Shown in pieces: positions 35,074-44,545 of a stretch of DNA of 64,000 nt (positions within the stretch are counted from its first letter, which is position 1; every line of letters starts with the position of its first letter). Below the pieces are notes generated by a model. The model was not told the origin of the DNA, made no database searches, and saw nothing but the letters and a program-made list of their open reading frames with translations. The DNA is taken from contig NZ_MJLT01000045.1 of assembly GCF_001766675.1 (NCBI RefSeq), forward strand, positions 434,001-498,000, written 5' to 3'. The translations under genes were made by a program, and so were the position numbers. The DNA comes from Arthrobacter sp. SW1. Its GTDB lineage: Bacteria > Actinomycetota > Actinomycetes > Actinomycetales > Micrococcaceae.

Positions 35074-36405
35074 TTGGACACCACCCTTGGACACGGCGAA
35101 GGCGCCACCGCGGCAGACATTGCCCGGTGGCGCTTTGCTGTCATGGCTGCCTACGGGGCCAGCGGCATCGCCGCGGCGTCCTGGGTTTCCCGCTTGCCCG
35201 CCGTACGGAACGGCCTGGACCTCACACCGGCCGCGGTCGGGCTCATCCTGCTATGCCTGACGGCGGCTTCCTTCACAGCGGTGTCCGTCTCCGGCCTGGT
35301 GGTACTCCGGCTCGGCTCGGCACGCGCGGCGCGGATTGCCTGCGTGCTCAGCGGCAGCGGCCTGTTCCTCCTGGGCATCGGCACCTCGGTGCTGTCCAGC
35401 CTGGTGGTGGCCGCCTGCGGGTTGGCGCTGCTTGGCCTGGCCAACGGCTGCTACAACACCGCGCTGAACGTTGAGGGCGCCGCCGTCGAGCGCGCACTGG
35501 GCAAGCACGTCATGTCCTGGCTGCACGGCTCCTTCAGCCTTGGAACCGTGGCCGGTGCCGCCTTGGGAGCCTGGGCGGCCGCCGCGCAGCTGTCCGTCGC
35601 CTGGCACCTGGGCCTGGTGGGCGCCGTCGCGATCGCCACTGTGCTGACCGCCAGCAGCGCCTTCCGGGCGGACCTGGAACGCAGCGGTGGCCGGCCCCTG
35701 CAACGAAAGCCGCTGCGGCCGCGGAAAACGGACACCTTCGAAGACCCCACCACCGGTCCGCTGCCGGTCATCAACCCCGCACTGGCCTCAGAGGCCGCCT
35801 CCTTGCACGGCAAGAAGCTGGTCGCCATGGCCTGGCGCGAACCGCGGACCATCGTACTCGGCTTGCTTGTCCTCGGACTCGCCCTCTCCGAGGGGGCCGC
35901 GGGCGACTGGGCGGCCCTCGCACTGGCTGACGGCCATGGCCAGAACGAGGCTGCGGGAGCTGCGGGCTACGGGGTGTTCGTGACCTTCATGACCGTGGGG
36001 CGGTTCGCCGGCACCTTCATGCTGGACCGCTTCGGCCGGGTCGCGGTCATGCGGTGCTGCGCCGCCACGGCCTTCGCGGGGCTGGCACTCTTCGTCCTTG
36101 CCCCGGTCCCAGGGCTCGCCTTCGTGGGCCTCGGCTTGTGGGGCCTGGGCACCTCGCTCGGCTTCCCGGTGGGCATGTCCGCCGCCGCCGACGATCCCGT
36201 CCACGCCGCAGCCCGCGTTTCCGTGGCCTCGACCATCGCCTACGGCGCGTTCCTGTGCGGGCCGCCTGCCCTGGGCTTCCTCGCCGAGCATTTCGGCATC
36301 CTGCATTCCCTGCTGGCGGTGCTGTTGTTCCAGGCCTTGAGCTTCTTCCTGGCGCCTGTGCTGCGCCCGGCCACCGCGCCGCAGCAGGCACGCACCGCAG
36401 GCTAG
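35074..36405 (+). CDS. MFS transporter
   Basis: A 443-residue permease with 12 hydrophobic helices and a long central loop (about 205-240), of the small-molecule exporter type often annotated as YbjJ-like. Visible features are WVSRLPAVRNGLDLTPAAVG before helix 2 and GRFAGTFMLDRFGR in the second half. The TTG at 35074 is 7 nt after the dehydratase stop; the first certain Met is at 35143, so the start is not settled. Its TAG stop at 36403 forms the first three bases of the murB -10 box. Substrate unknown. Confidence 0.82.
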   Translation: MDTTLGHGEGATAADIARWRFAVMAAYGASGIAAASWVSRLPAVRNGLDLTPAAVGLILLCLTAASFTAVSVSGLVVLRLGSARAARIACVLSGSGLFLLGIGTSVLSSLVVAACGLALLGLANGCYNTALNVEGAAVERALGKHVMSWLHGSFSLGTVAGAALGAWAAAAQLSVAWHLGLVGAVAIATVLTASSAFRADLERSGGRPLQRKPLRPRKTDTFEDPTTGPLPVINPALASEAASLHGKKLVAMAWREPRTIVLGLLVLGLALSEGAAGDWAALALADGHGQNEAAGAAGYGVFVTFMTVGRFAGTFMLDRFGRVAVMRCCAATAFAGLALFVLAPVPGLAFVGLGLWGLGTSLGFPVGMSAAADDPVHAAARVSVASTIAYGAFLCGPPALGFLAEHFGILHSLLAVLLFQALSFFLAPVLRPATAPQQARTAG

Positions 36406-36408
36406 ACT
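36403..36408 (+). promoter_or_regulatory. -10 element of leaderless murB
   Basis: TAGACT, 6 nt before the GTG at 36415; its TAG is the stop codon of the preceding MFS gene. Confidence 0.6.
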
Positions 36409-36414
36409 CGATTG

Positions 36415-37482
36415 GTGACCCAGACGCTGCTTTCCGACCTGACCACTGCCGCCGTGGGCGGCCCTGCCGCCCGTTACCTCGAGGCCTGCAGCGAAGCGGA
36501 AATCATCGACGCCGTCCGCTCCACCGACGCCGCGGGGGAGAAGCTGTTGATCGTCGGCGGCGGCTCCAATCTCCTCGTCGCCGATTCCGGCTACCCCGGC
36601 ACCGTGCTGAAAATCGCCTCCGAAGGCTTCACCGTGAACTCCGAAGACAGTTGCGGCGGCGTGTCCGTGGTGGTCCAGGCCGGGCACAACTGGGATGCCT
36701 TTGTTGAGCACGCGGTGCTGCACGCCTGGTCCGGCGTCGAGGCGTTGTCCGGGATTCCCGGGGCAACGGGGGCCACTCCGGTGCAGAACGTGGGTGCCTA
36801 CGGTGCCGATGTTTCACAGACCATCGCCTCGGTACGCACCTGGGACCGCGAAAACAACGCGGTGAAGACGTTCAGCAACTCGGAACTGAAGTTCGGCTAC
36901 CGGGATTCGATCCTGAAGCAGAGCACCACGGAGGGCTCGCCACGGTACGTCGTCCTCAGCGTCGAGTTTCAGCTGCCGCTTGGCAGGATGAGTGCTCCCA
37001 TCCGCTACGCTGAGCTGGCCCGGGTCCTCGGCGTCGAACCCGGCAAGCGCGCCTACGCCAACGATGTCCGGCGCGAGGTGCTGCGCCTGCGCGCCTCCAA
37101 GGGCATGGTCCTGGATCCCGCTGACCGGGATACCTATTCCACCGGCTCCTTCTTCACCAACCCCGTGGTTCCGGTGACCGACGCCGGAGAGCTCCCGGAG
37201 AACGCTCCGCGCTACCCGGCCGGGACGGACGGGCTGGTGAAGCTGTCCGCGGCCTGGCTGATCGAACACGCAGGCTTCGCCAAGGGCTACGGACTGGACC
37301 CGGAAAGCGTATCCGGCGGACGTGCTTCCCTTTCCACCAAGCACACCCTCGCCATCACCAACCGCGGCAACGCCAGTGCCGAGGACATGGCGGCGGTCGC
37401 GCGCGAGGTGCGGCGCGGCGTCGTCGAACGCTTCGGTATTGAGCTGCACCCGGAACCGCTGCTGATCGGGCTGGAACTCTAG
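36415..37482 (+). CDS. murB: UDP-N-acetylenolpyruvoylglucosamine reductase
   Basis: A 355-residue FAD enzyme that reduces UDP-GlcNAc-enolpyruvate to UDP-MurNAc with NADPH, an early cytoplasmic step of peptidoglycan synthesis. The FAD-binding domain shows GGGSNLLVAD and SGIPGATGATPVQNVGAYG, followed by FGYRDSILK and the catalytic Ser in STGSFFTNPVV. The GTG at 36415 is preferred to a TTG one codon earlier because TAGACT lies exactly 6 nt upstream. Its stop overlaps the stop of the convergent gene in a CTAG. Confidence 0.93.
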   Translation: MTQTLLSDLTTAAVGGPAARYLEACSEAEIIDAVRSTDAAGEKLLIVGGGSNLLVADSGYPGTVLKIASEGFTVNSEDSCGGVSVVVQAGHNWDAFVEHAVLHAWSGVEALSGIPGATGATPVQNVGAYGADVSQTIASVRTWDRENNAVKTFSNSELKFGYRDSILKQSTTEGSPRYVVLSVEFQLPLGRMSAPIRYAELARVLGVEPGKRAYANDVRREVLRLRASKGMVLDPADRDTYSTGSFFTNPVVPVTDAGELPENAPRYPAGTDGLVKLSAAWLIEHAGFAKGYGLDPESVSGGRASLSTKHTLAITNRGNASAEDMAAVAREVRRGVVERFGIELHPEPLLIGLEL

Positions 37483-37955
37483 GACCCGGCGTTCCCGCTG
37501 CCCGGTTTGTTCAGCAGCAGGAACGTCAATCCGCAGTCCACGGCTCCGAGCAGGAACACCTGGCTGAACGCGCCGCTTTGCGGCGAGGGCCCCGTGGAGG
37601 ATGTCCACCCTGCGGCGGCAAAGCCCGCCACCGCCACCAGCATCACGACGGCGGCGAGCAGGAAGCTGCGGGCCTGCTCTTTGCGTGCGCTCCCGTTGCT
37701 CGGGCGGAGCTTTTCGGCGCCTGTCCGGCGTGCGGACGGCTGGGTGAAGACCGCAAGGAGCAGGAGGAGGGCGGAGGCCACCGTGGCCGTGAGCCCGGCT
37801 GCCTGGATGGCATGCGTTTCCCGGCTGAGCCGTACTCCCGAACCGACCGCGACGGCCAGCCCGCAGGCGATCCCGACGGCGGCTAGCAGCCAGCCAGCCC
37901 CCGCCAGGCGCCTGCTCAGGGGCCGCAGCAGCGCGCCGCTTTCACCGAAAAGCAT
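37479..37955 (-). CDS. four-helix membrane protein, unknown
   Basis: A 158-residue hydrophobic protein with four predicted helices (about 18-38, 50-68, 95-115 and 130-148) and a basic cytoplasmic loop between helices 2 and 3. I do not recognise a family. The ATG at 37955 follows TAGGCT at 6 nt, so it fits the leaderless pattern. Its stop overlaps the murB stop on the other strand. It lies between murB and an AlkZ-like gene with no shared transcription. Confidence 0.65.
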   Translation of the reverse strand: MLFGESGALLRPLSRRLAGAGWLLAAVGIACGLAVAVGSGVRLSRETHAIQAAGLTATVASALLLLLAVFTQPSARRTGAEKLRPSNGSARKEQARSFLLAAVVMLVAVAGFAAAGWTSSTGPSPQSGAFSQVFLLGAVDCGLTFLLLNKPGSGNAGS

Positions 37956-37961
37956 GCCCCC

Positions 37962-37967
37962 AGCCTA
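37962..37967 (-). promoter_or_regulatory. -10 element of leaderless membrane gene
   Basis: On the minus strand TAGGCT lies 6 nt before ATG 37955. Confidence 0.55.
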
Positions 37968-38014
37968 GGAACCGCGGCTGGGCGGAGGCTGGAAGCCCGG
38001 TGGGCGCCACCCCC

Positions 38015-38020
38015 TAGGAT
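38015..38020 (+). promoter_or_regulatory. -10 element of leaderless AlkZ-like gene
   Basis: TAGGAT, 6 nt before ATG 38027. Confidence 0.6.
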
Positions 38021-38026
38021 GAGGAC

Positions 38027-39163
38027 ATGGTTTCCGCCACGCCCCGCGTCACCGCCAAGACCATCGGCCGCCTGAGGCTCGCCAGCCAAGGGCTGCTGGG
38101 CGGGGTTCCGGGCCGGGACGCAGCATTCGCTTCCGTGGACGAATGCGTCAGCCACCTGACGGCCATGCAGGCCCAGGACCTGGCCTCCGCGTTGTGGGCT
38201 GTGGGGCAGCGGGTTCCGGGAAGTACTCTCAGCCAGGTGCGGGCGGCCTTGGACGCGGGAACGGTGGTTCGCTCCTGGCCGTTCCGCGGCACCCTGCACC
38301 TGGTTCCGGCGTGGGACCTTCGCTGGATGCTTGGCATCACGAGGGAACGGATGTTCAGGGGTGCGGCGGGCCGGCACCGTGAATTGGGCATCACGGCGGA
38401 CGATATCGCCCACTGCCGGGACATCGCCGGCGGGCTGCTGGCAAGCGGGAGAGGCGCCACGCGGGAGCAGCTCTTCTCAGCATTCGAGGAACACGGCCAG
38501 ATCACCAAGGCCCAGCGCGGCGTGCACCTGCTCTGGAGCCTGTGCCTGAATGCCTGGCTGGTGCAGGGACCCATGGCCGGCGCGGAAGGAAAAGCCGCAG
38601 GCCAGCAGCTCTTCATGCCGTTCGAGGAATGGATTCCGGCGTCCCGTGATCCGGGGCGCGAGGACGGTATATCGGAGCTCCTGCTGAGGTACTTCCGCGG
38701 GCATGGTCCGGCCACGCTGGACGACTTCTGCTGGTGGACGCAGATCCCCAAGACCGAGGCGAAAGCCGCACTGGGAAGGATCCGAGCGGACGTGGTGGAG
38801 CTGGAGTTCGGGGGAACCTCCTATTGGCTCTCGCCTGAGGCTGCCGCACTGCTCGACGACGGTGTTCCCGGCGCGCGTACCCTGCTCGCCTTGCCGGGGT
38901 TCGATGAATTCCTGCTCGGCTACAAGGACCGCAGCCTGGTGCTGGCGCCCGGGCATGCGCAGAAGGTGGTGCCGGGTGGCAACGGAGTCTTCAAACGGAT
39001 GATCGTCTCCGGGGGCACAGTGATCGGCACCTGGGCGAAGAACGGCACCGGCCGGAATGCCGCCGTCATGCCCGAACCGTTCGGGACGGACGGCCTGGCG
39101 CCGGCCGCGGCACGGGCCTTCGAGGCACAGGCGGCGAAGTACCTGGCGTTCCAGGCGGGGTAA
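38027..39163 (+). CDS. winged helix DNA-binding protein, AlkZ-like (HTH_42)
   Basis: A 378-residue protein of the HTH_42/DUF1006 superfamily that includes the DNA glycosylases AlkZ and YcaQ, which unhook interstrand crosslinks or remove alkylated bases. The HLTAMQAQDLASALWAVGQR segment (about 40-60) contains the Q-x-Q pattern of the AlkZ catalytic motif, and RSWPFRGTLHLVPAWDLRWML follows. Three tandem winged-helix units are expected. TAGGAT at 6 nt marks a leaderless start. Glycosylase activity is inferred from the family. Confidence 0.8.
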   Translation: MVSATPRVTAKTIGRLRLASQGLLGGVPGRDAAFASVDECVSHLTAMQAQDLASALWAVGQRVPGSTLSQVRAALDAGTVVRSWPFRGTLHLVPAWDLRWMLGITRERMFRGAAGRHRELGITADDIAHCRDIAGGLLASGRGATREQLFSAFEEHGQITKAQRGVHLLWSLCLNAWLVQGPMAGAEGKAAGQQLFMPFEEWIPASRDPGREDGISELLLRYFRGHGPATLDDFCWWTQIPKTEAKAALGRIRADVVELEFGGTSYWLSPEAAALLDDGVPGARTLLALPGFDEFLLGYKDRSLVLAPGHAQKVVPGGNGVFKRMIVSGGTVIGTWAKNGTGRNAAVMPEPFGTDGLAPAAARAFEAQAAKYLAFQAG

Positions 39164-39175
39164 GGCAGAACGGCC

Positions 39176-39585
39176 CTAGTTGAGCTGGCGCGGGCTGGGC
39201 TCCGGGATTCCGCGTTCGCGGCGGATCCGCTTGGCCGCAAGCTCGCGCATGGCCAAACGGGCAGCGTAGGCCACACAGCCGAGGCTCAGTACGGTCAGGA
39301 ACAGGGCACCCCACAGCGGGTCCTGGCCTGTTGGCGCGAAGACCAAGACCACCGAGAACACGGCGCGATGCCGGCGAACACCACGGCCAGGATCCACATG
39401 CCCCACCAGGACGTGACGGTCGGCCCGGAGCCGGTCCTGGCGATGCCAATCTCGTCCTCGGCATAGCTGTAGAGATCGCCGTTCATGGTCCGGTAGAGGC
39501 TGCGCCGTTCACCCCGAGACAGTGCGTCTTTGTGGAAGGCTTCCATTTTCCTGTCCCGCTGGTCCCGTTCGCGGTCAAAAACCAT
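39176..39585 (-). pseudogene. frameshifted small membrane protein gene
   Basis: The first 73 codons from ATG 39585 (with AGGGGG upstream) read through a polar N-terminus into a helix ending WWGMWILAVVFAGI. At about 39364 the frame is lost, and the continuation AVFSVVLVFAPTGQDPLWGALF to the end at 39176 is in another frame. Joining them gives about 136 residues with two or three helices. A one-base deletion (or two-base insertion) in GCGCCGTG explains it. It is either a real pseudogene or a sequencing error. The family is not recognised. Confidence 0.65.
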
Positions 39586-39618
39586 TGCAAATCCCCCTGA
39601 TATCCCGGATCCGAAAAA

Positions 39619-39658
39619 GGCCGGGGCCCGGCGGAACGGATTCCGCCGGGCCCCGGCC
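39619..39658 (-). terminator. intrinsic terminator after asd
   Basis: 18-bp perfect GC stem (39619-39636 with 39641-39658), CGGA loop, followed on the minus strand by TTTTT. It begins 10 bp after the asd stop. Confidence 0.9.
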
Positions 39659-39667
39659 CTGAAATTT

Positions 39668-40810
39668 CTAGAGGGTGCCGGTGGCGATCTTCAGCATGCG
39701 GCGCAGCGGCTCGGCCGCGCCCCAGAGGAGCTGGTCGCCCACGGTGAAGGCGCTGATGTATTCCGGGCCCATTTCGAGCTTGCGGATACGGCCTACCGGG
39801 ATTTCCAGGGTGCCGGAGGCGGCCACGGGGGTGAGGTCCGCCATGGAGGCTTCCTTGGTGTTCGGAACCACCTTGGCCCACTCGTTGTCCTTGGCCAGGA
39901 GTTCTTCGATCTCGGTGACGGACAGGTCCTCACGCAGCTTGAGGGTCAGCGCCTGGGAGTGGGAGCGCATGGCGCCAATGCGCACGCACAGGCCGTCCAT
40001 GGCGATGTGGTCCTTGCCCTCGGTGCCCTTGCCGGTGCCGAGGATCTTGTTGGTCTCCACGCCGGCCTTCCATTCTTCCTTGGACTGGCCGTTGCCGAGG
40101 TCGGCATCGATCCACGGAATCAGGGAACCGGCCAGCGGCACGCCGAACTGGGTGGCGTCCACGCCGGTGCGCTGGGTGGCGAGCACCTTGCGGTCGATTT
40201 CAAGGATGGCCGACGCCGGGTCCTCAAGTTCGCTGCTGACCTCGTTGTTGAGCGTACCGAACTGGTTGAGCAGCTCACGCATGTGGCGGGCGCCGCCGCC
40301 GGAGGCGGCCTGGTAGGTCATGGAGGTACCCCACTCCACCAGGTTGTTCTTGAACAGCCCGCCAAGGCCCATGAGCATGCAGGACACGGTGCAGTTGCCG
40401 CCGATGAAGTCCTTCACGCCACCGGAAAGGCCGGCGTCGATGACGTCGCGGTTGATGGGGTCCAGCACGATGATCGAGTCGTCGTTCATGCGCAGGGTGG
40501 AAGCGGCGTCGATCCAGAGGCCGTCCCAGCCACGGCTGCGGAGTTCGCCGTGGACCTGCTTGGTGTAGTCGCCGCCCTGGGCGGTGACAACAATGGGCAG
40601 CTTGGCCAGCGTCTCGATATCGAACGCGTCCTCGAGCTTGCCTGCGCCGTCAGCAAACGACGGCGCGGCACCTCCTGCGTTCGAGGTGGAGAAGAACACC
40701 GGGTTGATGTTGGCGAAGTCGTTCTCTTCCTGCATGCGGTGCATCAGGACCGAGCCGACCATGCCACGCCAACCGACCAGTCCAACGGACGGATTAGCTG
40801 CTGTAGTCAT
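39668..40810 (-). CDS. asd: aspartate-semialdehyde dehydrogenase
   Basis: A 380-residue NADPH enzyme that reduces aspartyl phosphate to aspartate semialdehyde, the branch point to lysine/diaminopimelate, threonine and methionine. It starts with [14 protein letters not shown] (cofactor loop), carries the catalytic Cys in [11 protein letters not shown] (about 135) and the catalytic His in a [10 protein letters not shown] segment. The W-R-G-M-V-G and NCT-V-S motifs place it in the Gram-negative-type (E. coli) Asd group rather than the Gram-positive type. TAAACT 6 nt before the ATG suggests a leaderless transcript. Confidence 0.93.
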   Translation of the reverse strand: MTTAANPSVGLVGWRGMVGSVLMHRMQEENDFANINPVFFSTSNAGGAAPSFADGAGKLEDAFDIETLAKLPIVVTAQGGDYTKQVHGELRSRGWDGLWIDAASTLRMNDDSIIVLDPINRDVIDAGLSGGVKDFIGGNCTVSCMLMGLGGLFKNNLVEWGTSMTYQAASGGGARHMRELLNQFGTLNNEVSSELEDPASAILEIDRKVLATQRTGVDATQFGVPLAGSLIPWIDADLGNGQSKEEWKAGVETNKILGTGKGTEGKDHIAMDGLCVRIGAMRSHSQALTLKLREDLSVTEIEELLAKDNEWAKVVPNTKEASMADLTPVAASGTLEIPVGRIRKLEMGPEYISAFTVGDQLLWGAAEPLRRMLKIATGTL

Positions 40811-40816
40811 TTGACC

Positions 40817-40822
40817 AGTTTA
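40817..40822 (-). promoter_or_regulatory. -10 element of leaderless asd
   Basis: On the minus strand TAAACT lies 6 nt before ATG 40810. Confidence 0.6.
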
Positions 40823-40910
40823 GACTTTCGCGTCACCGAGACGCTGTCGGTTACGTCACGGGGACATACACGACGGCGGACACACACGACGGCGGCGCCG
40901 CCCGCCGGCG

Positions 40911-41150
40911 TTACTGCCCGCCGTCGTTCTGCTGCAGAAGGGCGGCCTCCTGCAACAGCGCAGCCTTGCGGGCACGCAAGGCGAAGAAAGCGCCGAAGGC
41001 GAAGACCTGGGTGACCACCACCAGCACGATGATGCCCACGATCTTGTTGCCGCCCAGGATCATGGTGAGTCCCATGATCGCGGAGACAAGGGCGAGCAAC
41101 GGCAACAGCATGTAGCCGAGCACGAACAGGGTTTCAGGTTTCTTCAGCAT
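40911..41150 (-). CDS. small two-helix membrane protein
   Basis: A 79-residue protein with two helices (about 9-31 and 36-58) and a charged, Gln/Ala-rich C-terminus. It begins 3 nt after the dfrA stop, with GAGGA before the ATG, so it is the third gene of the thyA-dfrA operon. Not recognised as a named family; the conserved position next to folate genes is the only functional hint. Confidence 0.72.
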   Translation of the reverse strand: MLKKPETLFVLGYMLLPLLALVSAIMGLTMILGGNKIVGIIVLVVVTQVFAFGAFFALRARKAALLQEAALLQQNDGGQ

Positions 41151-41153
41151 TCC

Positions 41154-41732
41154 TCAGTCTTCCGTCCGGCGCCACGTGGCAATCCGGTATTTGGTGCCGT
41201 TCTTCGACTCCAGCCAGCCTTCCGCTGGATCCGTCGATTCGCGCCGCCAGTGCTCCCCGAGTTCGGGAGCGTAGGTGTCGCCTTCAACATCCGAGTCGAT
41301 TTCCGTAACCACCGCAACGTCCGCCAAACCCATGGACTGGCGGTAGATCTCGCCGCCGCCCACGATCCAGACGTGGTCGTTGCCGGGCGCGAACTGCGAT
41401 TCCAGCAGCGCCTCGTCCAGGGAGGAAACGACGACGGCGCCCTCCGCCTCGGGCGTGCCTGCCCAGCCTTCCTGCCTGGTCACCACAATGTTCGTGCGGC
41501 CGGGCAGGGGCCGGTACTTCGGCGGGAAGGACTCCCAGGTCTTGCGGCCCATGATGACCGGATGCCCGGTGGTCAGCGAACTGAAATGCTTCAGGTCCTC
41601 TGGCAGGTGCCACGGCATGGTGCCGCCCCGGCCGATGACGCCCTTGGTGGTCTGTGCCCAGACCATGCCGAGCTGCGATGCGGATTCGCGGCTGTCCGGC
41701 GACTCCGCCTTGTGCGAAGGATGCCCGCTCAT
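41154..41732 (-). CDS. dfrA: dihydrofolate reductase
   Basis: A 192-residue NADPH-dependent reductase that regenerates tetrahydrofolate. Visible: [20 protein letters not shown] with the catalytic acidic residue in LPEDLKHF, the GRKTWESFP cofactor turn and [10 protein letters not shown]. An N-terminal polar extension of about 20 residues precedes the fold. Its ATG overlaps the thyA stop (ATGA), so dihydrofolate made by ThyA is recycled by a co-expressed enzyme. Confidence 0.94.
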   Translation of the reverse strand: MSGHPSHKAESPDSRESASQLGMVWAQTTKGVIGRGGTMPWHLPEDLKHFSSLTTGHPVIMGRKTWESFPPKYRPLPGRTNIVVTRQEGWAGTPEAEGAVVVSSLDEALLESQFAPGNDHVWIVGGGEIYRQSMGLADVAVVTEIDSDVEGDTYAPELGEHWRRESTDPAEGWLESKNGTKYRIATWRRTED

Positions 41733-42532
41733 ACCGCCACCGGTGCCTTGATGGTGGGGTGGTGCCGGTAGCCGAGCACCTCGAAGTCCTCGAAGCGGTA
41801 GTCGAAAATCGAATCCGGCTTCCGGGTGAAGCGCAGCTGCGGGTATTCGTACGGCTCGCGGCGAAGCTGCTCGGTGACTTGTTCCAGGTGGTTGTCATAG
41901 ATGTGCACATCGCCGCCGGTCCAGACGAACTCGCCCGGTTCCAGACCCAGCTGCTGGGCCACCATCATGGTCAGCAGCGCGTAGGAAGCGATGTTGAACG
42001 GCACGCCCAGGAACATGTCTGCCGAGCGCTGGTAGAGCTGGCAGGAGAGCTTTCCGTCCGCCACGTAGAACTGGAAGAACGCGTGGCAGGGCGGCAGTGC
42101 CATGTCCTTGATTTCGGCGACGTTCCAGGCCGAGACCAGGTGGCGGCGGGAATCGGGGTTCGCTGCCAGGCCCTTCATGAGCTCGGCGATCTGGTCCACG
42201 TGGCCGCCGTCGGGGGTGGGCCAGCTGCGCCACTGCACGCCGTACACGGGGCCGAGCTCGCCGTCCGCGTCAGCCCATTCGTCCCAGATGCTGACGCCTT
42301 GTTCCTGGAGCCATTTCACGTTCGATTCGCCGCGGAGGAACCACAGCAGTTCCAGCGCGAGCGACTTGAAGTGCACGCGCTTGGTGGTGATGAGGGGGAA
42401 ACCCTCGCTGAGGTCGAAGCGCAGCTGGCGGCCGAAGACACTCCGGGTGCCGGTGCCCGTGCGGTCCGACTTGTGGGTTCCATTGGCCAGGACATCGCGA
42501 AGAAGGTCTTCGTACGGGGTGGGGATGCTCAC
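41729..42532 (-). CDS. thyA: thymidylate synthase
   Basis: A 267-residue enzyme making dTMP from dUMP with methylenetetrahydrofolate. Family marks are [17 protein letters not shown] near the N-terminus, the catalytic Cys in [14 protein letters not shown] (about 150), [18 protein letters not shown] and [12 protein letters not shown]. The GTG at 42532 has TAAGCT 6 nt upstream and no ribosome site, so the thyA-dfrA operon likely starts with a leaderless message. Confidence 0.95.
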   Translation of the reverse strand: MSIPTPYEDLLRDVLANGTHKSDRTGTGTRSVFGRQLRFDLSEGFPLITTKRVHFKSLALELLWFLRGESNVKWLQEQGVSIWDEWADADGELGPVYGVQWRSWPTPDGGHVDQIAELMKGLAANPDSRRHLVSAWNVAEIKDMALPPCHAFFQFYVADGKLSCQLYQRSADMFLGVPFNIASYALLTMMVAQQLGLEPGEFVWTGGDVHIYDNHLEQVTEQLRREPYEYPQLRFTRKPDSIFDYRFEDFEVLGYRHHPTIKAPVAV

Positions 42533-42538
42533 GGGTCC

Positions 42539-42544
42539 AGCTTA
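42539..42544 (-). promoter_or_regulatory. -10 element of leaderless thyA
   Basis: On the minus strand TAAGCT lies 6 nt before the GTG at 42532. Confidence 0.6.
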
Positions 42545-42549
42545 CTTGC

Positions 42550-42909
42550 TTACTGCAGCCGCCCCCTGAGAAGTTGGACGAGAGATTCGCCATCCAGCCC
42601 GGCCTTGCGGCCCGCGTCCACCAAGCGGTCGACGGCGGCCAGCACGTCCGCCGTCGGAGTGTCCGCCGGGGCGAGGACGACGGTGCCGTTCCGCCGGCGG
42701 GTCTCGATCAGGCTGGCGGCCTCGAGTTCCTTGTAGGCACGGGCCACGGTGCCGGCGGCAATGCCGAGGTCCGCGGCGAGGCTGCGGACGGTGGGCAGCC
42801 TGCTGCCCGGCGGCAGCGAGCCGACGGCGATCAGCGAGCTGAGCTGCGAACGGATCTGCTCATACGGAGGCACCGCTGAGCGCAGGTCGAGCGAGATTCC
42901 GGCCGTCAA
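42550..42909 (-). CDS. GntR family regulator, YtrA/YhcF subfamily
   Basis: A 119-residue regulator made almost entirely of a GntR winged helix (PPYEQIRSQLSSLIAVGSLPPG, LPTVRSLAADLGIAAGTVARAYKELEA) plus a short dimerisation tail, as in the YtrA subfamily. The start is best placed at TTG 42909, which overlaps the stop of the membrane gene (TTGA) and gives coupled translation; the frame upstream of this is the shadow of that gene. The pair is probably autoregulated through the operator at 44546-44577. Confidence 0.85.
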   Translation of the reverse strand: MTAGISLDLRSAVPPYEQIRSQLSSLIAVGSLPPGSRLPTVRSLAADLGIAAGTVARAYKELEAASLIETRRRNGTVVLAPADTPTADVLAAVDRLVDAGRKAGLDGESLVQLLRGRLQ

Positions 42910-44528
42910 GGCGCGGTGCTTTCGAGCCGGGGCCCGGCCGGCCGGGGGAGCGCGCGCAGCAGGGACCGGACCGGCGTCACGGCGATGGCGACGCCCAGGG
43001 TGGCGATGATGGCGCCGGCGGTCATGATGGCGGGTTGATCCTGCGGGACAAAGCTTGTGGGCTCCTCGAAAAGGGGTGTAAAGGCGTGGCTGAGCATCAT
43101 CAGCAAAACGCCGGCCTGGACCACGAAGTAGGCGGCGAGGGTGCGGGCGGCGCGGTAGACCGCGATGGCGCGCAAGGCGCCGTCCAAGCCCGTGCCTTCC
43201 CCTGAGGCAGGGATGGCACGACGGCGCACCGTCCATAGCGCCGCAGCGCCCGCCAGCAGGACGACTGCCGTGAGCCCGGCGACGGCGGGCCAGGCCGGTG
43301 CCTCATACAGCCTGGCCTGGCCTATCGCTGTGAGGACCAACACCAGGAGAAGCAACGCTGCGCCGGTGATCGCGGTGCCCAGCAGCCCGCGCGAGACCGG
43401 CTGCCGTGGCCAGTCGACGGCGGCCTCCGCGCTCCCGTAGTTCGTACCGGTGAGCAGTTCCCCGGCGGCGATCGCCAGCAGGATGAGCGCGGCGATGACG
43501 GCTACCCATCCGGGCATGCCCCAGCTTCCGGCTTCGGACAGCGCCGGAATCAGGAACAAGCCCGCGAACAGGGGGAGCGCGGCGATCACGCCGAGCCACG
43601 CTCCGATCGATACCGAGAGCCGGGCCGCCGGATGGCCGATCCTGTGAGGCAGCGCCGCTTCACGCTGCTTGTCGATGGCCGCCAGAGATGGCAGCTCTCC
43701 GTGCCGCCACCGCCACATGACGAGCAGCACGATGATATTGGCCGCGGCCGCTGGGTTGAACATCGACGACGGAACGACGCCGGGCGGTGTCAGCATGGCA
43801 AAGTTTCCCGCCACCGCCGCCAGTCCGGAAGCAACAGTGGCCACCGTCCGCAGCAGCCGGTTCATGGCGAGCGTGCGCAGCGCGCGGTTGTCGTCGGCGT
43901 CGAGCGTTTCGAGCTGGCGGCGGTGGGCGATCAGCCAGAGGACCAGCAAGGTTCCGATCGCCAGGAAGAGCAGGGCGCCGCCGAGCCAAGCGGCCAGTTC
44001 GGCCCCGGGGATCCTGCCGGGTTGAGCTGGGCGGATGTAGCCGCCGTCGGGAGCGGTGGCCGCCTGAACCGCTTCGAATCCCGGCATGCCGGAGATCCAC
44101 GCGAGCGTCGCGGTGGTGCCGGCGAAGATGACCGCAGTGGTCCACGCCAGGCCGCGCGGCAGGAAGTCGCGGATGCGCCGCACGGACAGTTCGGCGTGCC
44201 GCCGCGGTTGCCGGGGCGCGGGGTAACTCCACTGGCCGATTGCGTGCACCACCAGGGTAGCGGCGACGGGCCAGCCCAGCACCATCAGGAGCTGGTCCGG
44301 TGTGTTCGGGGCGGTGTCGGTGCCCGGCGGGATCTGGCCTGCGTGCATGGCGCCGTGCAGCGAGCTCGCCATCCAGCCGATGATCCCCACCCAGAAGGCG
44401 TGCTGCGAAACACTGCTCGCGGTGCTGCCCGTCCGCGGCGCCCACACCACGAAACGCAGGAACATGTACACGACAACCGCGCCCGCGGCCGGAAGCAGGA
44501 ACGCCAGCCGCGGCAGAGTGAATTCCAT
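42906..44528 (-). CDS. large DUF1648-type polytopic membrane protein
   Basis: A 540-residue membrane protein with about 12-13 helices, including a DUF1648-like segment in the second half (ADRIGHPAARLSVSIGAW region). ATG 44528 is preferred to 44543 because GGGGGTT lies at good spacing. It overlaps the downstream GntR gene. The family often accompanies YtrA/YhcF-type GntR regulators and is thought to sense or respond to envelope conditions; no activity is established. Part of the family assignment rests on this pairing. Confidence 0.75.
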   Translation of the reverse strand: MEFTLPRLAFLLPAAGAVVVYMFLRFVVWAPRTGSTASSVSQHAFWVGIIGWMASSLHGAMHAGQIPPGTDTAPNTPDQLLMVLGWPVAATLVVHAIGQWSYPAPRQPRRHAELSVRRIRDFLPRGLAWTTAVIFAGTTATLAWISGMPGFEAVQAATAPDGGYIRPAQPGRIPGAELAAWLGGALLFLAIGTLLVLWLIAHRRQLETLDADDNRALRTLAMNRLLRTVATVASGLAAVAGNFAMLTPPGVVPSSMFNPAAAANIIVLLVMWRWRHGELPSLAAIDKQREAALPHRIGHPAARLSVSIGAWLGVIAALPLFAGLFLIPALSEAGSWGMPGWVAVIAALILLAIAAGELLTGTNYGSAEAAVDWPRQPVSRGLLGTAITGAALLLLVLVLTAIGQARLYEAPAWPAVAGLTAVVLLAGAAALWTVRRRAIPASGEGTGLDGALRAIAVYRAARTLAAYFVVQAGVLLMMLSHAFTPLFEEPTSFVPQDQPAIMTAGAIIATLGVAIAVTPVRSLLRALPRPAGPRLESTAP

Positions 44529-44545
44529 GATGACAACCCCCAATT

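Noticed and set aside
40866..40895. 12-bp direct repeat ACACGACGGCGG twice in the asd upstream region
   Set aside because: Short GC-rich tandem similarity that could arise by slippage; no matching regulator or symmetry.
41654..42736. Plus-strand frame opposite dfrA and thyA
   Set aside because: No recognisable protein features, and both opposite genes are certain.
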